Part shown: positions 1 through 6,462 of the stretch, piece after piece
Numbering within the stretch: position 1 is the stretch's first letter
Layout: each line of letters opens with the position of its first letter
NCBI GenBank assembly: GCA_024681875.1
Contig: JAILAA010000175.1
Span: 1 to 10,853 of the forward strand
Direction: 5' to 3'
DNA from: Prevotella sp.
GTDB lineage: Bacteria; Bacteroidota; Bacteroidia; Bacteroidales; Bacteroidaceae
DNA length: 10,853 bases
Notes under the pieces: model-generated
Told to the model about the DNA's origin: nothing
The model's input: only the letters and a program-made list of their open reading frames with translations
Database searches by the model: none
Program-made: the position numbers and the translations under genes

Positions 1-44
1 ACGATGTACAGACGGTCTACACCAACATGAAGCCGGAGCTGTAA
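1..44 (+). CDS. 3' end of a YebC/PmpR-like gene (partial)
   Basis: The first bases read in frame as D-V-Q-T-V-Y-T-N-M-K-P-E-L followed by TAA at 42-44. The D-V-Q-x-V-Y-x-N string matches the usual C-terminus of the YebC/PmpR/TACO1 family, where it follows an acidic stretch (E-D-D-D-D-V-Q-x-V-Y-x-N). Family members are cytoplasmic proteins of about 240 residues, described as transcriptional regulators and, more recently, as ribosome-associated translation factors. Only 13 codons are visible, so the call rests on one short motif. The gene converges on the lipoprotein gene that follows. Confidence 0.7.
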   Translation, partial: DVQTVYTNMKPEL

Positions 45-55
45 GCAACAATAAC

Positions 56-116
56 CAATAAACAATAACCAATAAACGTTGGCCGCAAACCTTCGTTTAT
101 TGGTTATTGTTTATTG
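56..116. repeat. 23-bp perfect inverted repeat between convergent genes
   Basis: Arms 56-78 and 94-116 are exact reverse complements (23 bp) around a 15-base loop. The left arm begins CAATAAACAATAACC. It lies between the yebC-like stop and the convergent lipoprotein stop, where a shared terminator would be expected, but no T-run follows directly on either strand. The arms are built from AATAAAC/AATAACC units, so the structure may have arisen from simple-repeat expansion. Confidence 0.7.
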
Positions 117-122
117 TATCAC

Positions 123-148
123 GTTTATTGTTTATTGTTTATTGTTTA
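123..148. repeat. Heptamer tandem repeat GTTTATT
   Basis: Three full GTTTATT copies (123-143) and a partial fourth (144-148) end just before the stop codon of the minus-strand lipoprotein gene (153-155). They use the same sequence as the right arm of the adjacent inverted repeat. This is probably slippage-prone AT-rich sequence. Confidence 0.75.
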
Positions 149-152
149 ACGT

Positions 153-545
153 TTACTGGTAGTCATCAGGACGGAACGTAGTTTCAAAGAGCTGCGTTCC
201 GTTCTTTTTTGATGAATAATACACATAGCGGAAGTTGTAACCGGCCTCCTTGTACAGTTTCAGGTTGGTGGAGTTGCGCAGCTGGCGCAGCAGCAGCTCT
301 CTGGGATTGCCGTTGTGGATGGTGGCACTGTCGTCAAGTGCTCCGCTCAGCGAATAGCAGTAGCTGAAGGTGTGGTGCTGCATGTCAAACGTCAGACTGT
401 CCATCATGATGTTTTCGTCTACAGGGGTAGGGCAATGCTTTCGGGTATAATCTGCAGCCTCTCGGGCTCCACGCTCCTCCAGACTTTCTCTGCAGCCCGT
501 CATAAGCAATATCATGGCTGCGGCTCCCAAAATGGTTGTTTTCAT
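153..545 (-). CDS. Small lipoprotein of unknown function
   Basis: A 130-residue product with a lipoprotein signal: a short basic start (M-K-T-T), a hydrophobic stretch (I-L-G-A-A-A-M-I-L-L) and the lipobox L-M-T-G-C with Cys18 as the lipidation site. The residues after the cysteine (R-E-S-L-E-E-R) are acidic, which in Bacteroidetes can act as a surface-export signal; that part is inference. The rest is soluble, with no recognised domain. The open frame continues upstream to 602, but the ATG at 543-545 is preferred because AAGGAG lies 8 bases before it and the signal peptide starts there. It is divergent from the C69 gene and convergent with the yebC-like gene. Confidence 0.8.
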   Translation of the reverse strand: MKTTILGAAAMILLMTGCRESLEERGAREAADYTRKHCPTPVDENIMMDSLTFDMQHHTFSYCYSLSGALDDSATIHNGNPRELLLRQLRNSTNLKLYKEAGYNFRYVYYSSKKNGTQLFETTFRPDDYQ

Positions 546-591
546 GCTGTTTTCTCCTTCTTTTGATACGTTATCTACTGTTTTTGTACTG

Positions 592-599
592 CAAAGATA
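592..599 (-). promoter_or_regulatory. -7 promoter element of the lipoprotein gene
   Basis: On the minus strand this reads TATCTTTG, followed by CAG, matching the Bacteroidetes -7 consensus TAnnTTTG. It lies 46 bases upstream of the chosen start at 545. I see no clear TTTG-type -33 box 19-21 bases further upstream, so the call rests on the -7 element alone. Confidence 0.55.
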
Positions 600-671
600 C
601 AAAACTTATTTCAATTATCGTCATCTCATGCTGACAAAAAGACAGAAAATTGAGGAAAAAAATAAAAAGTG

Positions 672-703
672 TTCGTTTCTTCCGAGAAAATTGTATACCT
701 TTG
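672..703 (+). promoter_or_regulatory. Bacteroidetes-type promoter of the C69 gene
   Basis: The -7 element TACCTTTG (696-703), followed by CAG, matches TAnnTTTG. A TTCG at 672-675, 20 bases upstream, is a plausible degenerate -33 box (consensus TTTG). The start codon is about 80 bases downstream, and the leader between has no obvious structure. It lies back to back with the lipoprotein promoter in the 546-782 gap. Confidence 0.6.
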
Positions 704-782
704 CAGCAATTTATTCAATGATACTGATGAGAATGAGTAGATATATCATTCTGGCAATTATTAATACATAATAGAAAATAAA

Positions 783-2483
783 ATGATACGAATGAACAAA
801 AGACTGATATTCATGACGTTGGGCCTTGGAATAGCTGTGTTTTCCAACGCCTGCACCAATTTCATTGTAGGCAAGAAAGCCTCTACCGATGGCAGTGTGA
901 TATGCTCCTATAATGCCGACTCCTACGGAGCCTTCATGAATCTGGCACACTATCCTGCTGCCAAGCACCAGAAAGGCGATATGAGGAAAATCTACGAGTG
1001 GGACACCAACAAATATCTGGGCGAGATTCCTGAGGCTGAAGAGACATGGAATGTCGTTGGCAACATCAACGAGTGGCAGGTGACCATCGGCGAGACCACC
1101 TATGGAGGCCGTGAAGAAATGGTCGACTCCACAGGCGTTATCGACTATGGCTCACTCATCTATATCGCCCTGCAGCGCTCCAAGTCGGCACGCGAGGCCA
1201 TTGGCGTGATGACATCGCTGGCAGAAACCTATGGCTACTACAGTGAGGGTGAGACCTTTACCATCTGCGACCCTGAAGAGGCCTGGATATTAGAGATGCA
1301 GGGCTGTGGTGCCGACCGTACCGTGTCGAAAGAGCGTGTGGTATGGGTGGCTATGCGCATTCCCGATGAGGCTATCTGCGGACATGCCAACCAGAGTAGG
1401 ATAGGGCGCTTCATTCCGCAGGGACTGAAACCCAAACAGCTGAAGAACTATCAGGGCGACGGACAGACCGTGCTCTGCTCGCGCAATGTCATCAGCTATG
1501 CCCGCAAAATGGGTTGGTTTGAGGGCAATGATGTAGATTTCTCCTGGAAGCATGCCTACGCCTTTCCCGATTTCTCGGGACGCCGCATCTGCGACGCTCG
1601 TGTGTGGAGCTTCTTCAATCATCATGTCAAGGGCATGGACCGCTATCTGCCTTGGGCATTGGGTAAAGACCAGAATGCCGAGGACATGCCTCTCTGGGTG
1701 GTGCCCGATCAGAAACTCTCTGTGGCCGACGTGATGAGCGATATGCGCGATCATTTTGAGGGCACCCCTCTGGCCATCGACTCTACCGATATTGGTGGCG
1801 GTATCTGGCAGATGCCCTATCGTCCTACACCTCTTTATTATAAAGTTGACGGCAAGAAATACTTCAACGAGCGTCCTATCAGCACCCAGCAAACCGCATG
1901 GAGCTTTGTCAGTCAGATGCGTTCATGGTTACCGCGACAGATGGGTGGCTGCTTCTGGTTTGGCAACGACGATGGCAACATGGTGGCCTATACGCCTGTC
2001 TACTGTTCCATGACCGAGCGTCCTGAGTGCTACAACACCCCAGGTGCCGACGATGTCACTTTCTCGCTCAACAATGCCTATTGGGTAGAAAACTGGGTCA
2101 GCAATATGGTCTATCCGCGCTATTCTATGCTCTTCCCCTCGCTGAAGCAAGTCCGTGATTCGCTACAGCAGGCTTATTTTGCACAGCAGCCCGCCGTCGA
2201 AGCTCAGGCCAAGACGATGGAACCCGCCCAGATGCAGCGTTTCCTCAACGACTATAGCGTTCGTCAGGCTCAGCAGATGCTGGCTCGCTGGCGCCAATTG
2301 GCCTTCTATCTGGTGGTGAAGTACAACGACATGACGATAAAGCCCGAAGAGAATGGCCGCTTCAAGCGTTCACAATACGGTCTCGGTGCTCGTGTCAGTC
2401 GTCCTGGCTATCCTGAGACATACGCTCGCGAGCTCATCCGCCAGACAGGTACCCGTTATGAGATTCCAGAAGAGAAGAAATAA
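783..2483 (+). CDS. Secreted C69-family dipeptidase
   Basis: A 566-residue peptidase of MEROPS family C69 (PepD-type Ntn hydrolases that release dipeptides from peptides). A signal peptide (about residues 5-23) ends in S-N-A, and the next residue is Cys24 in C-T-N-F-I-V-G-K-K-A-S. In C69 the nucleophile is an N-terminal cysteine exposed by processing, so signal cleavage here would itself give the active enzyme. Other family motifs are the T-D-G-S-V...N-A-D-S-Y-G stretch (about 35-49), G-E-T-T-Y-G-G-R-E (103-111), C-D-P-E-E-A-W-I-L-E (162-171) and G-H-A-N-Q-S-R-I-G (200-208). Length is normal for secreted Bacteroidetes members. The upstream region is AT-rich without a Shine-Dalgarno, so a start at the ATG at 792 is also possible. 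DUF5715 follows after 22 bases, probably in one operon. Confidence 0.92.
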   Translation: MIRMNKRLIFMTLGLGIAVFSNACTNFIVGKKASTDGSVICSYNADSYGAFMNLAHYPAAKHQKGDMRKIYEWDTNKYLGEIPEAEETWNVVGNINEWQVTIGETTYGGREEMVDSTGVIDYGSLIYIALQRSKSAREAIGVMTSLAETYGYYSEGETFTICDPEEAWILEMQGCGADRTVSKERVVWVAMRIPDEAICGHANQSRIGRFIPQGLKPKQLKNYQGDGQTVLCSRNVISYARKMGWFEGNDVDFSWKHAYAFPDFSGRRICDARVWSFFNHHVKGMDRYLPWALGKDQNAEDMPLWVVPDQKLSVADVMSDMRDHFEGTPLAIDSTDIGGGIWQMPYRPTPLYYKVDGKKYFNERPISTQQTAWSFVSQMRSWLPRQMGGCFWFGNDDGNMVAYTPVYCSMTERPECYNTPGADDVTFSLNNAYWVENWVSNMVYPRYSMLFPSLKQVRDSLQQAYFAQQPAVEAQAKTMEPAQMQRFLNDYSVRQAQQMLARWRQLAFYLVVKYNDMTIKPEENGRFKRSQYGLGARVSRPGYPETYARELIRQTGTRYEIPEEKK

Positions 2484-2505
2484 GAGATTGAAGGTGGGAA
2501 AAGGT

Positions 2506-3201
2506 ATGACGAAGAATCGCTTTCTGTTGTATTTTGCCGGGATAGTAGCCGTCTTGGCTATTATCAGGTGGTCGGGACTCCTTCCGCAAAAACAAGAAGA
2601 CAACATAGCTGATTCTGCTCAGCATCACGAACCTGTCAACCTGAAAGAACGCCATCATCCCATTCACGGCGTATCCAACTATCAGCGCTGTTTTCCCGAT
2701 AGTCAAGCCGTGCAGATAGTCTCTGCCTGTCGATGGGGCGTGAAACCTGTCAAGAACCGTGCCGATGCCGAACACCGCAAACAAGAACTTGTCTATGTGG
2801 GCGAGAGTCCATACTATCATGTAGATCGCCTAAATAGTTCCATACCCTATCTGGTGCCTCGTGCTGCCGTTTTGCTTCACGACATCGGCGAAGCCTTCTA
2901 CGACAGTCTCTACGTAAAGGGCATTCCCCTTCACCAGCTCATTGTGACCAGTGTGTTGCGTACCATGGACGATGTGGCCCGTCTGCGCCGTGTTAACGGA
3001 AATGCCACCGAACAAAGCTGCCATCTCTATGGCACCACTTTCGATATCTGCTACAACCGCTACCAGCCCATCGGTCGTGAGGTGCGCAACGATACGCTCA
3101 AATACGTCCTCTCCGAGGTGTTGCGCGACAAGCGCCGTGAGGGTCGCTGCCATATCAAATACGAATTAAAGCAAGGCTGTTTCCACATGACGGTAAGATA
3201 A
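2506..3201 (+). CDS. DUF5715-family protein, membrane-anchored, M15-like motif
   Basis: A 231-residue protein with one N-terminal hydrophobic segment (about residues 5-22), then a soluble domain expected in the periplasm. I recognise it as DUF5715 from memory; no function is established. The strings S171-x-H173-x-x-G176-x-x-x-D180 and C-F-H227-M-T-V near the C-terminus resemble the zinc-ligand pattern of M15 peptidases (S-x-H-x-x-G-x-A-x-D, then a late His), which cut D-amino-acid peptide bonds in peptidoglycan. The usual E-x-x-H glutamate is replaced by Gly224, so activity is doubtful. The frame extends upstream to 2353 inside the C69 gene, but the ATG at 2506 gives the anchor at the very start, has AAAAGG just before it and avoids overlap. 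Confidence 0.8.
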   Translation: MTKNRFLLYFAGIVAVLAIIRWSGLLPQKQEDNIADSAQHHEPVNLKERHHPIHGVSNYQRCFPDSQAVQIVSACRWGVKPVKNRADAEHRKQELVYVGESPYYHVDRLNSSIPYLVPRAAVLLHDIGEAFYDSLYVKGIPLHQLIVTSVLRTMDDVARLRRVNGNATEQSCHLYGTTFDICYNRYQPIGREVRNDTLKYVLSEVLRDKRREGRCHIKYELKQGCFHMTVR

Positions 3202-3235
3202 AAACAGGGAGTAACGTCCTCACTCCATAGTACAC

Positions 3236-3403
3236 TTACCACTCGTCGTCGATGTAGTCGAGCTCGCTGGCGCGGGCATGACCGCTGCTGCTGGTGATGC
3301 TGCCGCTGAAGGCGTTGCCGCTGGCGTTGCTGACGATAAGCAGGGGTGCACGATGCTTAAGTTTCACTACCATCATCTGGGGCTTTACATAATTCTTTTT
3401 CAT
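3236..3403 (-). CDS. Small protein, 55 aa, copy 1 of a paralogous pair
   Basis: Starts M-K-K-N-Y-V-K-P-Q-M-M-V-V-K-L and ends R-A-S-E-L-D-Y-I-D-D-E-W, stop TAA at 3236-3238. The copy at 9883-10050 has the same length and differs at nine residues, all between positions 16 and 43; both ends are identical. That pattern supports real coding. The N-terminus is basic with a short hydrophobic patch (A-P-L-L-I-V, about 19-24); the middle is rich in Ser, Gly and Asn; the tail is acidic and ends in Trp. There is no clear signal peptide. It lies 267 bases downstream of the C10 protease gene on the same strand and is convergent with DUF5715. Function unknown; similar short K-P-x-x-x-V-x-L proteins are, from memory, frequent in Prevotella. 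Confidence 0.8.
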   Translation of the reverse strand: MKKNYVKPQMMVVKLKHRAPLLIVSNASGNAFSGSITSSSGHARASELDYIDDEW

Positions 3404-3454
3404 ATCCTTTTGTTTTTTTATGGAAAGAAATTATGGGAAATTGGGGGAAATTAA
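3404..3454 (-). repeat. Conserved leader shared by the two 55-aa genes
   Basis: The 51 bases upstream of this small gene match 10051-10102 upstream of the other copy with a few changes, including the ATCCTTTTG next to the start and the run TTGGGGGAAATTAA. The duplication therefore covers the coding region plus its leader, then stops abruptly. Confidence 0.75.
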
Positions 3455-3509
3455 TATGGAGTGCTCAATTCTGCGCGCAGCATAATTAATCATAATTTCC
3501 CATAATTTC
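3427..3509. repeat. 16-bp inverted repeat in the leader of small protein copy 1
   Basis: GAAATTATGGGAAATT (3427-3442) is repeated exactly as its reverse complement at 3494-3509. The 51 bases between contain a perfect 10-bp palindrome, CTGCGCGCAG (3471-3480). The left arm lies in leader sequence shared with copy 2; the right arm has no counterpart there. In the transcript it would form a long hairpin ending about 24 bases before the start codon. Confidence 0.7.
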
Positions 3510-3516
3510 GTTTCAG

Positions 3517-3552
3517 TTATTTATTCACTACGACCTTGCGTCCTCCGTGTTT
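3517..3552 (-). pseudogene. Orphan gene tail encoding K-H-G-G-R-K-V-V-V-N-K-stop
   Basis: On the minus strand these bases encode the C-terminal tail typical of the exported proteins here (H-G-G-R-K-V-V), ending in TAA at 3517-3519. An in-frame TAA (3553-3555) lies directly before it, so there is no gene body. It lies about 120 bases downstream of the C10 stop. It could be a remnant of a deleted gene or of a tail duplication. Confidence 0.6.
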
Positions 3553-3694
3553 TTATTTCTGAGTCGCCTGCGGCGAGAAATCTTTCAAATCTATTCAAAT
3601 CTATCAAATTTTATTATTATTTCTGTTCGATTTTGTTACGATTTGTAGGATTTCTGCCCGTAGGGCACTCCTATTTTATCACGACCTTGCGTCC
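3530..3694. repeat. 165-bp intergenic repeat, copy A
   Basis: Aligns without gaps to 6962-7126, with about six differences by eye. In plus-strand order it holds the orphan tail, a hairpin with stem TCGCC/GGCGA (3564-3576), an AT-rich spacer with CAAATCTA twice at a 10-bp step (3586, 3596), a hairpin with stem TGCCC/GGGCA (3655-3667), and the last codons and stop of the C10 gene. It overlaps the C10 coding end by design: the repeat runs from real tail to orphan tail. Confidence 0.85.
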
Positions 3695-6379
3695 TCCGTG
3701 GATATAGATTCCCTTCTTCGTTGGCACGCTATTCAGTTTTCTACCGTCCAGCGTATACCAGTAATTACTCCCCTCGCCCTTTGGAGAGGGGGCGGGGATG
3801 AGGCTGATTCCTGTTTCTTCGCCGAAGTTGAAGTCAAACGAATAGATGGCGGGAGCCGGCTGATCCTCCTCGGCAATCTGGAAGTAGGCACGCTGTGCGC
3901 CGAGCTCAGCACCGACCAGCGGCCAGAACAATGTGTTGCCGTTACCCACTAAGAGGTATCTCATGTCGTCGGCCATGAACGTATGACTAAAGTATAGACC
4001 CTTGAACTTCACCTTTTCGTCTACGCTGGTCACTGTCTTGCGGGCGGTGGCCTCGTCGCTATTGTCGATGGTCACGCTGGTGAACTCGGGATTCACAATG
4101 TCGCGGGTGGCGGGGTCGGCGGCGTCATAGCCTTCAGCCTTGGCCCACTTGATGATGAACGGCGTGCCGGCAGGAATTGGTTCTGGTGCGGGGTTGAAGT
4201 TCAGCGTCAGGGTAGTGCCGTCGAGTCTAGAGTGCTCTCCGTCGAACACCATCGCCGTCACATTGTCGCCACTCAGCGGTCCGCTGGTGGTGCTCACATC
4301 AAACGGCAGGCACAGCGTGTTCCACGCGCCGTCTTTATAGAGGGTGCGACCGTAGAGTGTTGCGTCGGTCGTTGTATTGTGGTTGGCCTTGATAATGCTG
4401 GTGTTGCTGCCGTTGTTGTTGAGCGTGAAAGCCACGTCGTCTATGTACGTCTCCGTGTTGCCAAGCTTCGTACCGCCCTCCCTGCTGTTATAGAGTGCTA
4501 TCGTGTCCTTGCCGGCTTTTAGAGGGATGAAAGAGAACTGCACTTCCTTAGTCCCACCGGCACCGATGTTGAGGACTGTTCCCATGATGGCTTTGTTGTT
4601 GACGCGTAGCACGACGTCGCCATTGTACCTTCCCGCACCGCCTATAATGGTAGCGGTAACGGTATGTTCGTGGCCGGTCATCCTGTCGCCTGTCACTGGG
4701 CCGAACGTAACGCTTGTCGGTAGCACGTTGGCCGAGATGGGCACTTCGATGGTCAGGCTATTGCCGTCGATGGTGGCCGTCAACTTGTAGGCGTCGCCGT
4801 CGTAGCATTCCTGCCAGTTGCTTTCTCCATGAGGGCGGCTCATTACTTTAATATAATAGGTGCCGTCCGTCAAATAGGTGTTTTCGTCTATTTTGGCTGG
4901 GATGGTGAGGCTGGTGAGCGTTCCATCATTAAACATTTTATTATTATTATCATTCCATCCCATTGTCTTATTCGACGCTTCATAGAACGTTTTCTTCACG
5001 TTTCCGCTGCCGTCGACCAATTGTACAGCATAATCGAAGGCGTTGCTGCCATAGTAGTAGTCATAGACAATGTAGTAGAGGCTGATGCCGGTGAAGTCTT
5101 GTTCCGAATTGTCGCGGGTGAACGTCTTGCTCGATGCCGAAGCGTCGTCGCCGCCGAGGCGGAGCCCTTCTAACGAAAGGCAGTAGTCGGCATTGCCTGC
5201 ATAGGGTGGCCGTATGCCGATGATGGCATCCTGACCGAAGCTGAAGCCGTCGAGCGTCGACGAGCCGCCTGCTCCCTGTTCGTAGGGATCAAGCACCGAC
5301 AGCAGGAAATATCCGTCGCTCAATCCGCCCCATCCCCAGTTGATGTGGAAATAGTCGCCGCTGGCACCGTTATGATCATTGTTGTCATAGCCGTCGCAGA
5401 TGAACGAGTGTCCGCCTCCACAGCTCTGGCCGCCCAATGCGACAGGACGACTGGCCACTAACTCGTTGTATATCATGTCCACCCACGCGCTGTAGCTGTA
5501 GTTCTGGCGATAGCAGTGCTGTATGCCGCCATCGTAGCCGAAGTAGGTCTTCAGCGCAAAGGGTATGGCCTCGCTATATGCCGATGAGCCGCCGTTGGCG
5601 TTCAGACCATAAATCATCTGTAGCGCCGTGCCGCAATACAGCATCAGCTTGGACACGGCGTCGGCGGCAGCATCCGTATAGTTCATCGTATAGGTCGTGG
5701 TCATATTGGCCCAGTTAAATTCGGTAGCGTCGAGGCCGTCAACGGCCAGGTTGATGGATTGCTTAGCCTTGTTCTTCGTCGTGGCGGTGTAGCTGGGTAG
5801 GGCCGTGTTGGCAATGGCCGCGAAACCGTTGTGGGCATAGTGGTAGTACATTATCTGTGCCATAGTAGTGGCCACGCAGCCGGTCACCACCTTCGTACCG
5901 TCAATTTCTGGGCAGATGTTGTTATACGGTGCGCCCTGGTTCCATTGCGTCGTAACCAACGGTGCGACGGCGCTCTTAGCAGTCCTGTTAGTCCTATTGG
6001 CCCTATGAGCCACGTTGGTTCCATTGGCTTTCACCCACGCTATCTGGTCGGCGTAGCTCTGTAGCCATGCGCGCAGATTGGCTGGCAGGTTGTCGGGGTC
6101 GATGCTGCCGCTGTCGCCGTATCCCAGAATGGGTGCCGTCTGATCGTCATTGCTGACAACGACGAAGCCGCCGTCGGTGCCGACATTAAACACATAGAGT
6201 CCGCTCACTTGACCAGCCTCGGCGACGGTGCTTCCTACCGCTGCCGCTCTCTTGCCCTGCTGTCCGGTCACGAACTGCCGTGCCAGCTCCAGAGCCTGTT
6301 CCTTGGTTAGCTCCTCGGCCCATGCACCCGCTATGCCGCAGGTCATCAGGACCAGAAAAATCAATAATCTTCTTCTCAT
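3671..6379 (-). CDS. Secreted C10 (streptopain-like) cysteine protease with C-terminal module
   Basis: A 902-residue secreted thiol protease. In order: signal peptide (1-21, ending G-A-W-A); a Spi/SpeB-type propeptide (about 25-115, with F-V-V-V-S-N-D-D and A-P-I-L-G-Y); the C10 catalytic domain with T-G-Cys168-V-A-T-T-M-A-Q-I-M and G-G-G-His324-S-F-I-C-D-G-Y followed by H-I-N-W-G-W-G-G; beta-rich regions (about 395-660); and a C-terminal module (about 677-902) ending G-I-Y-I-H-G-G-R-K-V-V-I-K. Family members are zymogens that cleave their own propeptide. The open frame reaches 6439, but those first residues come from the hairpin repeat; the ATG at 6377-6379 starts a clean signal peptide and has GAGTGAG just upstream. 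The tail resembles type IX secretion or anchoring signals, which is inference. A P-S-P-K-G-E-G insert near the end derives from a palindromic repeat. Confidence 0.93.
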   Translation of the reverse strand: MRRRLLIFLVLMTCGIAGAWAEELTKEQALELARQFVTGQQGKRAAAVGSTVAEAGQVSGLYVFNVGTDGGFVVVSNDDQTAPILGYGDSGSIDPDNLPANLRAWLQSYADQIAWVKANGTNVAHRANRTNRTAKSAVAPLVTTQWNQGAPYNNICPEIDGTKVVTGCVATTMAQIMYYHYAHNGFAAIANTALPSYTATTKNKAKQSINLAVDGLDATEFNWANMTTTYTMNYTDAAADAVSKLMLYCGTALQMIYGLNANGGSSAYSEAIPFALKTYFGYDGGIQHCYRQNYSYSAWVDMIYNELVASRPVALGGQSCGGGHSFICDGYDNNDHNGASGDYFHINWGWGGLSDGYFLLSVLDPYEQGAGGSSTLDGFSFGQDAIIGIRPPYAGNADYCLSLEGLRLGGDDASASSKTFTRDNSEQDFTGISLYYIVYDYYYGSNAFDYAVQLVDGSGNVKKTFYEASNKTMGWNDNNNKMFNDGTLTSLTIPAKIDENTYLTDGTYYIKVMSRPHGESNWQECYDGDAYKLTATIDGNSLTIEVPISANVLPTSVTFGPVTGDRMTGHEHTVTATIIGGAGRYNGDVVLRVNNKAIMGTVLNIGAGGTKEVQFSFIPLKAGKDTIALYNSREGGTKLGNTETYIDDVAFTLNNNGSNTSIIKANHNTTTDATLYGRTLYKDGAWNTLCLPFDVSTTSGPLSGDNVTAMVFDGEHSRLDGTTLTLNFNPAPEPIPAGTPFIIKWAKAEGYDAADPATRDIVNPEFTSVTIDNSDEATARKTVTSVDEKVKFKGLYFSHTFMADDMRYLLVGNGNTLFWPLVGAELGAQRAYFQIAEEDQPAPAIYSFDFNFGEETGISLIPAPSPKGEGSNYWYTLDGRKLNSVPTKKGIYIHGGRKVVIK
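3768..3812. repeat. REP-like GC-rich palindrome inside the C10 coding sequence
   Basis: GC-rich sequence with arms CCCTC (3771-3775) and GAGGG (3786-3790) around a CCCTTTGG core, followed by GGGCGGGGATGAGG. On the minus strand it encodes the linker A-P-S-P-K-G-E-G. The related gene at 7103-8899 lacks this linker at the equivalent place. The composition resembles dispersed extragenic palindromes known from many bacteria. Confidence 0.5.
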
Positions 6380-6413
6380 TATTCTCACTCTTTTCTTAAA
6401 TATCATACTTGAG

Positions 6414-6427
6414 TCGCCTGTCGGCGA
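6414..6427. repeat. Hairpin type 2, solo copy in the C10 leader
   Basis: Stem TCGCC/GGCGA with loop TGTC, flanked by AGAAATCTTTCAAATCT as in the 165-bp repeats. The two other copies have loop TGC. It lies between the putative C10 promoter and its start codon. Confidence 0.7.
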
Positions 6428-6446
6428 GAAATCTTTCAAATCTGTT

Positions 6447-6454
6447 CAAATCTA
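6447..6454 (-). promoter_or_regulatory. Possible -7 element for the C10 gene
   Basis: Reads TAGATTTG on the minus strand, matching TAnnTTTG, 67 bases upstream of the chosen C10 start. It lacks the CAG that follows the other three promoters and has no clear -33 box. The same string occurs in repeat copy A, so it may only be part of the repeat. Confidence 0.3.
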
Positions 6455-6462
6455 TCAAAATC

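Noticed and set aside
1290..1892. 200-codon minus-strand open frame inside the C69 gene
   Set aside because: Entirely antisense to a well-supported peptidase, no domain or ribosome binding site; a by-product of GC-rich codon use.
2353..2505. N-terminal extension of the DUF5715 protein
   Set aside because: Would overlap the C69 gene by 131 bases and bury the membrane anchor; the ATG at 2506 gives a normal anchor.
3208..3226. Terminator between DUF5715 and the convergent small gene
   Set aside because: Only a 5-bp stem (GGAGT/ACTCC) with a 9-base loop and no T-run; too weak to call.
3236..3403. Small protein as a Spi-type inhibitor of the C10 protease
   Set aside because: Streptococcal spi lies directly behind speB, which suggested it, but this 55-residue protein does not resemble the propeptide and lacks a signal peptide, and a near-identical copy lies 6.6 kb away at 9883-10050, not beside a visible protease gene.
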